Source of the DNA: Methanomicrobiaceae archaeon
Lineage (GTDB): Archaea; Halobacteriota; Methanomicrobia; Methanomicrobiales; Methanomicrobiaceae
Reading direction: 5' to 3'
DNA length: 33,646 nucleotides
NCBI GenBank assembly: GCA_016926855.1
Contig: JAFGNT010000024.1
Span: forward strand, 1 to 33,646
Under the pieces are notes generated by a model that was given only the letters and a program-made list of their open reading frames with translations, was not told where the DNA came from and did no database searches. The position numbers and the translations under genes are program-made. Shown here one piece after another: positions 22,070-30,694 of this stretch (position 1 is the first letter of the stretch; each line of letters starts with the position of its first letter).

Positions 22070-23809
22070 CTACTCGACGGTCACGCTCTTGGCGAGATTC
22101 CGCGGTTTGTCGATATCCCGGCCGAGCGCATTCGCCGTGTGGTACGCGAGCAGCTGCAGCACTACCGATGTGGTGACGATATCCGTGAGAGGATGCGTGG
22201 GGGGCACTGAGATCATCACATCCGCGACCTCCGCGAGTTCCCGGTCGCCCTCCCTGCCGATGCCGATAACCGGTGCCCCGCGTGCCTTGACCTCCTTGAT
22301 ATTCGAGAGCATTACGGCATACGAATCACCCGGAGTGCAGAGTGCGACCACCGGGGTTTCCGGCGACAGGAGGGAAAACGGACCGTGTTTCAGCTCGCCG
22401 GCAGCATACCCTTCCGCATGGATATAGGTGATCTCCTTCATCTTCAGGGCGCCTTCCAGCGCCGCGGGATACATCACTCCCCTTCCTATAAAGAAGATGT
22501 CATGTGCCCGTTTGCAGTATTCCGCCGCGACGCTGATGTCCTCAAGAAGCACCGTCTCGATCGCCTGGTGCACCGTATGCAGGACCTCGTCGTACTGCCT
22601 GTCGCAGAGGTTGTTGATCAGATTGAGGAATACCGCGATCTGGGCGATGAACGACTTGGTCGCAGCCACGCTGATCTCAGGGCCTGCCTGCGTATAGACG
22701 ATGTGGTCGGCGACCCGTGTCACGGAACTGCCGAGAACGTTCGTGATCCCGAGGGTGCCGCAATTATGCGCCTTCGCCATTTTAAGGGCGGCAATGGTAT
22801 CCGCCGTCTCTCCCGACTGGGTGACCGCAATGACAAGGTCCTGCATGGGCGGCGTGAAATACTTGAACTCCGAGGCCAGCTCCACCCGCACGGGAATCTG
22901 GCAGAGCTGTTCGATGAGGTACCGGAAAATAAGCGCCGCATGATAGGATGTGCCGCAGGCAACTACCATCAGCCCGCCGGCATCCTGAATTGCCCGGATA
23001 GTCGCAGGATCAATCGCTGCCGAGACCGAGTCATAGAAGACTTTTGGCTGCTCGAAGATCTCCTTCAGCATGAAATGGGCAAATCCACCTTTTTTTGCAG
23101 CTTCAATGTCCCATTCGATCCGTTCGGCCGACCGTGACACTTCCACGCCCTCATGAAAGACGCATATTCCGTCCGGTGACAGGGCGGCGATGTCACCGTC
23201 TTCGAGAAAAACCACCTGCTGGGTATAGTCGAGCAGCGGCGTCATGTCCGAGGCGGCAAACCATTCGCCGTCCCCGATACCGAGCACCAGCGGACTTGCC
23301 TCCCGCGCCGCGATAATCCGGGGATCATTCTCCGCGATGGCAAGAATAGCGTAGGAGCCCTCCAGGTGCGGGAGAGTTTTTTTCACCGCTTCAAGCAGGT
23401 CGCCCGTATAATACTCCTCGATGATGTGTACAATCACCTCGGTGTCGGTTTCGGAGGCGAAGTGGTGCCCCCGCCCCTCAAGGTGCCTCCGGAGCACCGA
23501 ATAATTCTCGATGATCCCGTTGTGGACAATGGCGATAGATCCCGTGCAGTCCAGGTGCGGGTGTGAGTTCACGTCGTTTGGCACGCCGTGTGTCGCCCAC
23601 CGCGTGTGTCCGATACCCATCCTTCCCTCGAGAGAAGCGGCATATCCGTCGCTCTCAGATATCCTGCCGCATTTTTTTGCGGAAACGAGAGAGCTGCCAA
23701 TCGTGGCGATGCCGAAGGAGTCGTAGCCCCGGTACTCCAGTCGTTTCAGCCCGGAAACGAGCATCGGCGCCGCCTGTTTCATCCCGAGATATCCGACAAT
23801 ACCGCACAT
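22070..23809 (-). CDS. glmS: glutamine-fructose-6-phosphate aminotransferase
   Basis: This 579-residue enzyme makes glucosamine-6-phosphate from fructose-6-phosphate and glutamine, the first step to UDP-GlcNAc. The N-terminal Ntn amidotransferase domain has the nucleophile Cys2 (MCGIVGYLG), then GIGHTRWATHG and NGIIENY. Two SIS sugar-isomerase domains follow (CGTSYHAALI, TQSGETADT, then GRGVMYPAALEGALKMKE), and the end DIDKPRNLAKSVTVE is the canonical C-terminus carrying the catalytic Lys. It begins one base after the stop of the nucleotidyltransferase gene, so the two are in one operon. Confidence 0.97.
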   Translation of the reverse strand: MCGIVGYLGMKQAAPMLVSGLKRLEYRGYDSFGIATIGSSLVSAKKCGRISESDGYAASLEGRMGIGHTRWATHGVPNDVNSHPHLDCTGSIAIVHNGIIENYSVLRRHLEGRGHHFASETDTEVIVHIIEEYYTGDLLEAVKKTLPHLEGSYAILAIAENDPRIIAAREASPLVLGIGDGEWFAASDMTPLLDYTQQVVFLEDGDIAALSPDGICVFHEGVEVSRSAERIEWDIEAAKKGGFAHFMLKEIFEQPKVFYDSVSAAIDPATIRAIQDAGGLMVVACGTSYHAALIFRYLIEQLCQIPVRVELASEFKYFTPPMQDLVIAVTQSGETADTIAALKMAKAHNCGTLGITNVLGSSVTRVADHIVYTQAGPEISVAATKSFIAQIAVFLNLINNLCDRQYDEVLHTVHQAIETVLLEDISVAAEYCKRAHDIFFIGRGVMYPAALEGALKMKEITYIHAEGYAAGELKHGPFSLLSPETPVVALCTPGDSYAVMLSNIKEVKARGAPVIGIGREGDRELAEVADVMISVPPTHPLTDIVTTSVVLQLLAYHTANALGRDIDKPRNLAKSVTVE

Positions 23810-23810
23810 G

Positions 23811-24968
23811 CTACTTCACCACCGCGTGGTCGGGTATCAGGTCCCGGATCACCCTGCCCTCTTCGATCGTCACGGAGTTGCCGACGAGGGAGTGCCGGAA
23901 GACGGTGAAAGGCGCCGATATAACGCGGTCTCCGAAAATTCCGCCGAATTTTCCCCCGATCAATTTACCGTCCTCCTCGGCGAAGTAGTGTCCTGTCTGT
24001 ATGGAGCAATGGTCCGCAAGCAGCACGCTTTCGCCGATGACGGCATCCACGCACCGGGAATGCGACCCGATCGTGGAATCGTTCATGATAATGGCATTTT
24101 CAACGAGGGTAAACGGATCGATGCGTACGCGGGCACCGATGCTTGTATTGGGCATGATGACAACATTCGGACCGATTTCGCAGTCTTCGCCAATGATTAC
24201 CGGGCCGATGATCATCGAACCCGGGCCGATGACTGTCCCGTCGCCGATATGCACGGCACCCCTGATAGTCACACTTGTGCTGATCGTACCGCCCCGGACG
24301 GGAGCGACCTGCTTCATGATACGGGGGTTGATCGTCAGCAGGTCCCACGGGTAGATGGCATCATGCCATTCTCGTGCCGTTACCGCCTTGAAACGGGCAC
24401 CATCCGCGATCATCTCCGCGACCATTTCAGGGATTTCAATGCCATTCTGGTATTCGAATATCTCGGGAGTGAGCGTGTATATTCCGGTACTGACCGTGAA
24501 ACGAGGTGCATATTCGGGCTTTTCGACAATGCCCCAGACATATCCGTCCTTGACGGCTACGACCCCGAAATTCGAGGGGTACGGGTGCTCCTTGATCAGC
24601 ACCGCGGTGGTTTCGTCCTTTATCCTCGCTATTGACGTCGCGTCGATATAGTTATCGCCCGGCAGCAGGATGAAGGGCTCGTCGATCTCGTCCGCCACGC
24701 AGCCGAGTGCGTGTGCGGCACCGAGCTGCCGCTCCTGCACCGCGAACGAGATCGGCAGATCCAGTGTGTTTAAATGCCGGATCACCTGCTCCTTCCTGTA
24801 CCCGACAACAACGGTAATATCCCGGATGCCGTTTTCAACGAGCGCCCTGATGACATGCTCGATAATGGGCGTGTTTGCGAGGGGAATCATTGCCTTCGGC
24901 CGGCTGAAGGTCAGCGGTCTGAGTCTGCTTCCCTCACCGCCCGCAAGGATTACTGCTTTTCTGCTCAT
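23811..24968 (-). CDS. sugar-1-phosphate nucleotidyltransferase, LbH tail
   Basis: This 385-residue protein has an N-terminal nucleotidyltransferase domain with LAGGEGSRLRP (8-18) and PKAMIPLANTPI, and a C-terminal left-handed beta-helix of hexapeptide repeats (IGDGTVIGPGSMIIGPVIIGEDCEIG and onward). This layout is that of archaeal GlmU-like or glucose-1-phosphate uridylyl/thymidylyltransferases. Its C-terminal end (GGKFGGIFGDRVISAPFTVFRHS) lacks the GRRKFGA block seen in the next gene, so it may be a nucleotidyltransferase without acetyltransferase activity. The ATG at 24968 overlaps the stop of the upstream gene by four bases. Confidence 0.88.
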   Translation of the reverse strand: MSRKAVILAGGEGSRLRPLTFSRPKAMIPLANTPIIEHVIRALVENGIRDITVVVGYRKEQVIRHLNTLDLPISFAVQERQLGAAHALGCVADEIDEPFILLPGDNYIDATSIARIKDETTAVLIKEHPYPSNFGVVAVKDGYVWGIVEKPEYAPRFTVSTGIYTLTPEIFEYQNGIEIPEMVAEMIADGARFKAVTAREWHDAIYPWDLLTINPRIMKQVAPVRGGTISTSVTIRGAVHIGDGTVIGPGSMIIGPVIIGEDCEIGPNVVIMPNTSIGARVRIDPFTLVENAIIMNDSTIGSHSRCVDAVIGESVLLADHCSIQTGHYFAEEDGKLIGGKFGGIFGDRVISAPFTVFRHSLVGNSVTIEEGRVIRDLIPDHAVVK

Positions 24969-26167
24969 TGTCCGATCACCGTCCCGTCTGCAATACACCC
25001 GTCAACCCGTGTGTGCGGTGCTACTCTCACGTTGCTGCCCACGATCGCACCAACGTTGATCGAGCAGTTGATTCCGAACTGGACGCCGTCACCGATCACG
25101 GCGCCGAATTTTCTCCGTCCCGTGTCCCTGCCGCATGCCCTTACCGGGCCGTGGTCATGCCGGAGATTTGCAATCTTCGTGCCTGCCCCGAAGTTGCAGC
25201 CGCTGCCGATAACAGAGTCCCCGATATAACTGAAATGCGGAATTTTCGTGCCTTCAAGGACAATGGTGTTTTTTATTTCCGTCGCGTGGCCGATATGGCA
25301 GTTGTCGCCGATGGCAGTTGAGCCCCGGATGTATGCATGGGGGCCGATTCTGCAGTTTTTTCCGATGACGCACGGTCCTTCGATATATGTCCCCGACCGG
25401 ATCACCGTTCCTTCACCGACACAGAGCAAACCCGAGACGACGACATTCTCCTCGATCTCGCCCTCCACGCCTCCCTGCATCCCGGCGATCATCGCTTCGT
25501 TTGCGTCGAGCAGGTTCCAGGGTTCCCCGACATCGCACCATGAGGCAAACCTGAGTGCGCCAAGCGTTCCCTCCCTGATGTACTCCATGAGTGCGTCGGT
25601 GAGTTCGTATTCGCCACGCTCCGAGAGCCCGATCGCATCGACACGGTCGAATATATCGCAGTCAAAGAGATACGCTCCCGCATTGATCAGCGACGATGGT
25701 GGTTTCCGGGTTTTTTCAACCAGTCCGGTGACAATGTCGTCCTCTATGGTAACCACACCGTAATTCTCCGGGTGTTCGCTCGAATAAATGCCCATACAGG
25801 GTGAACGGGCCGATGAGAGGGAGAGAATATCGTCCGAAGAGATGATCATGTCTCCGTTTAAAAGGATGAACCGGTCCGTCACAAGGTCGCGAACGGACCG
25901 GACAGCGTCTCCCGTTCCCATCTGCCTGCGCTGTGTCGCGTACCTGATTGTGGCACCGAATGCCGATCCGTCGCCGAAGTAGTCCCGGATCTCCTTCTCG
26001 TGGTATCCGACCACAAGGATAAACCGGTTAATGCCGGCTTCTGTTGCCGCCCTGACGATGTATTCAATCATGGGGCGGTTTGCGATAGGCAGCATCACCT
26101 TCGGCCGTGATGCCGTCAACGGGCGCATCCGTTTTCCCTCGCCTGCGGCAAGTACCACACATTCCAT
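24965..26167 (-). CDS. glmU: GlmU-type bifunctional nucleotidyl/acetyltransferase
   Basis: This 400-residue protein has the nucleotidyltransferase signature LAAGEGKRMRP (6-16), PKVMLPIANRPM, and a C-terminal beta-helix ending in GAGTKIANLRHDHG, GRRKFGAVIGDGV and GINCSINVGAIVG. This C-terminal wording matches the archaeal bifunctional enzyme (Sulfolobus ST0452 type), which acetylates glucosamine-1-phosphate and joins it to UTP to make UDP-GlcNAc. Activity on other sugars is possible. ATG 26167 is chosen, with GGGAG upstream; the reading from 26185 would need a TTG. It starts the operon glmU - nucleotidyltransferase - glmS, probably reaching the GT2 gene. Confidence 0.9.
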   Translation of the reverse strand: MECVVLAAGEGKRMRPLTASRPKVMLPIANRPMIEYIVRAATEAGINRFILVVGYHEKEIRDYFGDGSAFGATIRYATQRRQMGTGDAVRSVRDLVTDRFILLNGDMIISSDDILSLSSARSPCMGIYSSEHPENYGVVTIEDDIVTGLVEKTRKPPSSLINAGAYLFDCDIFDRVDAIGLSERGEYELTDALMEYIREGTLGALRFASWCDVGEPWNLLDANEAMIAGMQGGVEGEIEENVVVSGLLCVGEGTVIRSGTYIEGPCVIGKNCRIGPHAYIRGSTAIGDNCHIGHATEIKNTIVLEGTKIPHFSYIGDSVIGSGCNFGAGTKIANLRHDHGPVRACGRDTGRRKFGAVIGDGVQFGINCSINVGAIVGSNVRVAPHTRVDGCIADGTVIGQ

Positions 26168-26207
26168 TGCAGTATCGTCTCCCAAAATATCCCTGAAAGC
26201 CTGATGG

Positions 26208-26223
26208 AAGGGATATAACCCTT
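26208..26223 (-). promoter_or_regulatory. TATA box of the glmU operon inside a palindrome
   Basis: GGTTATATCC on the minus strand (26211-26220) is the TATA box, about 48 bases before the glmU ATG. It lies within the inverted repeat AAGGG-ATATAA-CCCTT, which could be an operator that blocks TBP access. Confidence 0.4.
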
Positions 26224-26356
26224 TATGTTACTCCGACTATAATGCTATGCCTGTCAGCCTGCGAATCCCCGGCACCGGTCTCTGCGAGGAGATAGTACGG
26301 TACTGTCGCATAACTTACTTATAAATATATCTATTATCGATAGACGTTATTGTTAA

Positions 26357-27607
26357 TCAAAGAGGAAGGGCACGGGAGAGGGCCTGCCTTCCGCGCTCTT
26401 CCATCGCTTTCGCAGCCGCAACCGTCCTCCCCTCGGCGGTAATCCGGACTTTCGGTTCTGTCCCGCTCGCGCGAATCAGGCACCAGCCGTCCTCGTCCGC
26501 TAACCGGATACCGTCAGTCGGCACCTCGGCACCGAGCCGGGTGAGGACGTCGGCGGGAGTGTCGCAGGGAAGGGAGGTACGGAAGATCGGGTATCGCGGC
26601 AGCCCGTCGATCACGTCGGCCACATCCCATTCCTTGCAGATCCGGCAGAACAGGGCCGCGGCATAGATGCCGTCCGGGCAGAGCGAATGGCCGGGGAACA
26701 TCCAGCTCCCGGACGGTTCGCCCCCGAAATCACCCCAGGAAATGAGTTTTTCAGATACATAGCTGTCGCCGACGGGCGTCCGGGCGACCTCGGCCACCTC
26801 CTCGATTGCCATCGAGGCATCCACCGTTGTCACGACGCGTTTCGCACCGAGATAGGTGGCAAAAAGAATCATGAGATGATCGCCGCTTATATACCGGCCC
26901 CTGCCGTCGAATGCCATGAAACGGTCGGCATCACCGTCATGAATGAGGGCGCCGCCGGCCCCGGTTGATCGCACCATGCCCCCGATATAGGGGAGGTTTG
27001 CCTCCAGCGGCTCGGACGGACGGGCGAAGGTTCCCGCGACATTGCAATTGATACAGTATGCCCGGATACCCGCACCGGAGAGGAGGCGGGGGGTGATGAC
27101 ACTTCCCGCCCCGTTGCCGCAGTCAACGACCATCGTCTGGCCTTCGCCGGGATCGATCGAGGCGCAGATGCCTTCGATGTGTGCCGGGATCAGGTCCGTC
27201 TCCGCAACGCTGCCCTGCCGGGTCCAGTCCGACCAGAAAGGCTCCCCGACAAGTGATTCCGTCAGTGCCTGCTGCCGCAGGGTGAAGGAGGAGCCATCAG
27301 GATTGAGAAGTTTCAGGCCGTTGTAGGGCTCCGGGTTATGCGAGGCGGTGATCATGCATCCCGCGTCTGCAGAACGGACGCCGTACGCGACCGTCGGCGT
27401 CGGGGCGATACCGCCGTACCGCACATCCCCCCCCGCGGCAAGGACTCCTGCGATGAAACTCTCTGCAAGCAGCGGGCCTGTCGTCCGCGTGTCTCTGGCC
27501 AGCACCACCCGGTGAGCCGCCCTGGCAACCGCCGAACCGACATGTGCCGCGAGCTCTACGAGCGACCGGTCATACCGCCGGCGTATCCCCGATGAGCCGA
27601 AAAGCAT
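26357..27607 (-). CDS. glmM: phosphoglucosamine mutase GlmM
   Basis: This 416-residue phosphohexomutase interconverts glucosamine-6-phosphate and glucosamine-1-phosphate, joining GlmS to GlmU. Present are the phosphoserine loop TASHNPEP (Ser89), the metal loop DGDADR, the sugar-binding GGEPSGSW and the phosphate-binding RASGTEPK near the C-terminus. It is slightly short for the archaeal family (about 440-455). Phosphopentomutase or phosphomannomutase activity cannot be excluded by sequence. It lies 39 bases after the cysteine-rich gene on the same strand and 190 bases before glmU, so it may be transcribed with the suf operon rather than glmU. Confidence 0.92.
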   Translation of the reverse strand: MLFGSSGIRRRYDRSLVELAAHVGSAVARAAHRVVLARDTRTTGPLLAESFIAGVLAAGGDVRYGGIAPTPTVAYGVRSADAGCMITASHNPEPYNGLKLLNPDGSSFTLRQQALTESLVGEPFWSDWTRQGSVAETDLIPAHIEGICASIDPGEGQTMVVDCGNGAGSVITPRLLSGAGIRAYCINCNVAGTFARPSEPLEANLPYIGGMVRSTGAGGALIHDGDADRFMAFDGRGRYISGDHLMILFATYLGAKRVVTTVDASMAIEEVAEVARTPVGDSYVSEKLISWGDFGGEPSGSWMFPGHSLCPDGIYAAALFCRICKEWDVADVIDGLPRYPIFRTSLPCDTPADVLTRLGAEVPTDGIRLADEDGWCLIRASGTEPKVRITAEGRTVAAAKAMEERGRQALSRALPL

Positions 27608-27646
27608 GAAGAGAATTTGCGGGAGGAGCAGATAAAACTGCAGCCC

Positions 27647-28270
27647 CTATGCGTCCTCTCCCGGCGAGGAACGACCGTACGGGCACCAGTGGGGGAGGTC
27701 AAGCAGACTACAGAAACCGGATGTTTCGGGGCCAATAAAAAGCAGGTGGCCGGAATCACGGTACTTCTCGCAGAGTGCAAGCCCTTCGTCCGTGCAGAGC
27801 CCGTCGCCCGTGACCAGAATAATGTCAGCTTCCCCCGGATCGGCCGCATACACCCCATCCTCTCCGACGGGCAGGGGAATAGTCCCGACAGGGTAGATGC
27901 TCCCGCCGCGGATGCGGGCAATAATATCCCGCAGACAGTCGGAGTACCGGTCCGCTCCGCAGGCATTGATCGTGCGCTCGAGGCAGAAGAATCCGAGTAC
28001 TACGTTCATGATCACCAGTGCGGCCGCCCTTTGCGGGGCGGAATCGAGTGCCGCCCCGAACATGAAGGAAACCCGTGTATTCGCTTCGATAGGAAAGTTT
28101 GTCGTAATATGAGCAATCTTTCCACCGTAGTGACCTGCAACCGTCACACCTTGGACATACTGGCATAGCGGGCCGTCCGGATTGCGCTTCAGAGCGACAC
28201 TGTTCTCCTCGCACCCGCTCCCGCATACATTCGCTTCGAGGCGCTGTACCGCTTCCGTTATGAGACTCAT
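27647..28270 (-). CDS. cysteine-rich protein, tentative DUF364-like
   Basis: This 207-residue protein has ten cysteines: 16, 20, 36, 96, 104, 112, 159, 167, 187 and 196. The N-terminal half has CGSGCEEN and a hydrophobic helix APQRAAALVIMNVVLGFFC. The C-terminal half (about 140-200) reads like a Rossmann-type domain: EADIILVTGDGLCTDEGLALC, then HLLFIGPETSGFCSLL. This resembles DUF364, a family proposed to bind heavy metals, but I could not align it fully. The ATG at 28270 lies one base after the stop of the cyclase gene, so it is in one operon with sufC-sufB. Function is unknown; a metal or thiol role is inferred from the cysteines. Confidence 0.7.
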   Translation of the reverse strand: MSLITEAVQRLEANVCGSGCEENSVALKRNPDGPLCQYVQGVTVAGHYGGKIAHITTNFPIEANTRVSFMFGAALDSAPQRAAALVIMNVVLGFFCLERTINACGADRYSDCLRDIIARIRGGSIYPVGTIPLPVGEDGVYAADPGEADIILVTGDGLCTDEGLALCEKYRDSGHLLFIGPETSGFCSLLDLPHWCPYGRSSPGEDA

Positions 28271-28271
28271 T

Positions 28272-28922
28272 TCATAATTCCCCCGGCTGACCCTCAAAGA
28301 GCACCACCCGTGCGGGCGAACCGTCGAGGTTTTTCATGCGCAGTGGTAGGGCAGCCATGTAATACAATCCTTCGGAAATGCCGGAGAGGTCCAGCAGCTC
28401 AATAATGACGGTATCCGTCCCGAGCAGGTGCCGGTGTACGGAAAGGTCCCCTCCATCCCGATCAACGGAGGGCGTGTCGATCCCTACCACGCCGACCCCC
28501 CGGGCCGTGAGCAGGCGTGCGGCTTCCTCCGTGAGATAGGGATGGTCCGCCCTGAATTTTGTCACGCCGGAATAGTCGGTCCGGATCAGCACGGCCGTAC
28601 CGTCCCGGATGTGCGGTGCAATATCGGAGGCCGTGATCCCCCCCTCACGGCCGCGGCAGTCGATGACCGCGGCCGGCCCGGTCAGCCGGTGCACCGGAAT
28701 GGCATCAACCGTCATCCCGCCCGGAAAGAAGTGGGCGGGTGCATCGATATGCGTCCCCGAATGGGTGGTGAGGAGAAGGCGGGTGATCCGGTATTCACCA
28801 CAATCCATCCCGGCAAATTCCGGAAGAGGATCACCCGGAAAAACCTGCGTGTCGGGGGAAAGCACCCGGGTTATGTCAAAGATCTTCCTGCTCCCGGGCA
28901 GGCGGGAATGGTTCTCAGTCAT
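28272..28922 (-). CDS. cyclase/kynurenine formamidase family hydrolase
   Basis: This 216-residue protein has HSGTHIDAPAHF (54-65), the metal-binding signature of the cyclase/kynurenine formamidase family (PF04199), with FPGDPLPEF upstream and GVVGIDTPSVDR further on. Members hydrolyse N-formylkynurenine, isatin or other amides, or close rings. Methanogens generally do not degrade tryptophan through kynurenine, so another substrate is likely. Its ATG lies inside the end of the pcm gene (eight-base overlap ATGACTGA), indicating coupled translation. Confidence 0.85.
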   Translation of the reverse strand: MTENHSRLPGSRKIFDITRVLSPDTQVFPGDPLPEFAGMDCGEYRITRLLLTTHSGTHIDAPAHFFPGGMTVDAIPVHRLTGPAAVIDCRGREGGITASDIAPHIRDGTAVLIRTDYSGVTKFRADHPYLTEEAARLLTARGVGVVGIDTPSVDRDGGDLSVHRHLLGTDTVIIELLDLSGISEGLYYMAALPLRMKNLDGSPARVVLFEGQPGEL

Positions 28923-29568
28923 GCCACCCGTACTCCCCGATCAGCGGCACAAAACAGACGCCCCCGCAGGACCGGAGAGAGAGCTCACCACCGGCCTTTT
29001 CGAGGCGGACCAGTGTCTGGATCACCCGGTCTTCCCCGACAGGCGCCACCAGCCGCCCGCCCTCGCGAAGCTGGTCGGGGAGGGGGCGGGGGATGTCGGG
29101 TGCCGCCGCCGTAATGATGATGGCATCATAGGGGGCCCCCGCCGGCCAGCCCGCCGTACCGTCCCCGACCACCACCTCGACATTTGTCATGCCAAGCGAC
29201 GCGAGGTGCTCTCTGGCACCTTCGGCGATACCCGGCAGCCGCTCCACCGAAACGACGTGGGAGGCAATTCTCCCGAGAATTGCCGCCTGATACCCGCTTC
29301 CCGCCCCGATCTCGAGCACCCGGTCCTCCGGACCCACATCAAGCAGTTCGGTCATCAGCGCCACGATGTACGGCTGCGAGATTGTCTGCCCTTCTCCGAT
29401 CGGAAGCGGGCGGTCCTCGTACGCCGAGTCACGCACCGCCTCCGGGACAAACACATGGCGTGGGATAGCACGCATTGCTGCGAGCACCCGCCGGTCCGAT
29501 ATCCCCCGGGTTTCGATCTGTTCCCTCACCATCCGTTCCCGAAGAACGGCGTAACGCTCATCATTCAT
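28915..29568 (-). CDS. pcm: protein-L-isoaspartate O-methyltransferase
   Basis: This 217-residue enzyme uses S-adenosylmethionine to methylate isoaspartyl residues and so repairs aged proteins. GEGQTISQPYIVALM (58-72) and the SAM-binding VLEIGAGSGYQAAIL (84-98) are the diagnostic motifs, with VPEAVRDSAYED before them. The ATG at 29568, starting MNDERYAVLRERMV, gives the family's usual length. Longer starts overlap sufB. It is 13 bases after the sufB stop on the same strand. Confidence 0.94.
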   Translation of the reverse strand: MNDERYAVLRERMVREQIETRGISDRRVLAAMRAIPRHVFVPEAVRDSAYEDRPLPIGEGQTISQPYIVALMTELLDVGPEDRVLEIGAGSGYQAAILGRIASHVVSVERLPGIAEGAREHLASLGMTNVEVVVGDGTAGWPAGAPYDAIIITAAAPDIPRPLPDQLREGGRLVAPVGEDRVIQTLVRLEKAGGELSLRSCGGVCFVPLIGEYGWHD

Positions 29569-29581
29569 GACCTTTATTATG

Positions 29582-30694
29582 TCAGAATCCTTTTTCTGCG
29601 GCATCGATCGCCGCATCAATCTGTTTCTGGAGCACAACGGGAAGACCCGCAATCCGGACATCCAGAAAACCGCGGATGATAGTGGCGGTTGCCTCCTCTT
29701 CGTCGAGGCCCCGCGCCATCAGGTATTCAATCTCATCGCGTGCGATCTTTCCGACGGCAGCCTCGTGCGAAAGCTCGGTCCCGGTCACCGTCCCCTCGAT
29801 CTCGGGGATTGCGTGGATAACACCGTCCTTGAGGATGAGGCCCTTGCATTCGATGTGGCCACTGGTGTTCTCCTTCGTCCCGCTGATGTGGGAGCGGGCG
29901 ATGACGGTGCCGCCCCGTGTAATCGAACGGGAGATGATCTCCGCATGGGTATCGGGTGCGTTTAAGAGCACCCGTGATCCGAGATCGAGGAGGGAGCCCG
30001 GCGGAGCGACGACCACACTGTGAAACCGGGCCACCGCTCCGGTACCGACGAGGTCCGCCAGAGGGTACATCTGGACGTGGCGGACCGGGCTGAGGGCGAC
30101 ATAATTGGAGAGGAAAGTACCCCCTTCCTCGACACGGGTGGCACTCCGGGGCAGAACGTCAATTTTCTCGCCCCACTTGTGAATCATGGTCGTGGATATC
30201 CGGGCGTTTTTCCCGACATAGAACTCGGTGACACCGTAGTGGGCGCCGTTTTCCGTCGTGTGGCTGGATGCGCATCCGGTGATCAGGTGCAGCTCCGCTC
30301 CTTCTTCCGCGATGATGATATTATGTACGTGCTGGATGGGCGCATGCTCGAGGAAGAGGCAGGCCTGCAGCGGCATGATGTTTTTACTCCCCTTCCGGGC
30401 GATGATGACATAGCCTTTCGGTTCGGGGCGGTCAGCGACGTACCGCGTATACTCGTCCTTGTCCGGGGACACCAGTTTCCAGGCGTAATCCGATAGCCAG
30501 GGAAATTTTGAGAGGGCATCCCCAATCGGGTATATTTCAATACCCTTCTCCGTGCAGGAGGAATGGACGATCTCCTGATCGATCTGGAAGAAGCTCCCGC
30601 ACCGGTTTACCGCTTCGAACTCGAGGCCCGCCTCGGCAAGGCGGTCACGGTCCTCGGCGGATATGGATTCAGTTCCGCTTATACCTTTGTGCAT
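29582..30694 (-). CDS. sufB: Fe-S cluster assembly protein SufB (SufBD-type)
   Basis: This 370-residue SufB/D-family protein is the scaffold on which iron-sulfur clusters are built. Features are ACLFLEHAPIQHVHN, then a beta-helix core (TGCASSHTTENGAHYG, FHSVVVAPPGSLLDLGSRV), and the end block GTELSHEAAVGKIARDEIEYLMARGLDEEEA typical of the family C-terminus. Only one SufB/D protein and no SufS, SufE or SufU are here, as in the minimal SUF-like (SMS) machinery of methanogens, which can use free sulfide. ATG 30694 is chosen, with CGGGAG eight bases upstream. It overlaps the end of sufC by 16 bases. Confidence 0.92.
   Translation of the reverse strand: MHKGISGTESISAEDRDRLAEAGLEFEAVNRCGSFFQIDQEIVHSSCTEKGIEIYPIGDALSKFPWLSDYAWKLVSPDKDEYTRYVADRPEPKGYVIIARKGSKNIMPLQACLFLEHAPIQHVHNIIIAEEGAELHLITGCASSHTTENGAHYGVTEFYVGKNARISTTMIHKWGEKIDVLPRSATRVEEGGTFLSNYVALSPVRHVQMYPLADLVGTGAVARFHSVVVAPPGSLLDLGSRVLLNAPDTHAEIISRSITRGGTVIARSHISGTKENTSGHIECKGLILKDGVIHAIPEIEGTVTGTELSHEAAVGKIARDEIEYLMARGLDEEEATATIIRGFLDVRIAGLPVVLQKQIDAAIDAAEKGF

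Noticed and set aside
23808..24635. 275-codon open frame opposite the nucleotidyltransferase
   Set aside because: It is the complement of hexapeptide-repeat codons; the periodic sequence reflects the beta-helix on the other strand.
24000..25400. Apparent short repeats resembling a CRISPR or tandem array
   Set aside because: The repeats are degenerate, 18 bases in period and in frame: they encode hexapeptide repeats of the two beta-helix domains. No CRISPR array or cas gene is present.
26237..26311. 24-codon minus-strand frame starting at 26311
   Set aside because: The TATA-like element is only about 14 bases from its ATG, too close for transcription to include it, and the peptide has no recognisable pattern.
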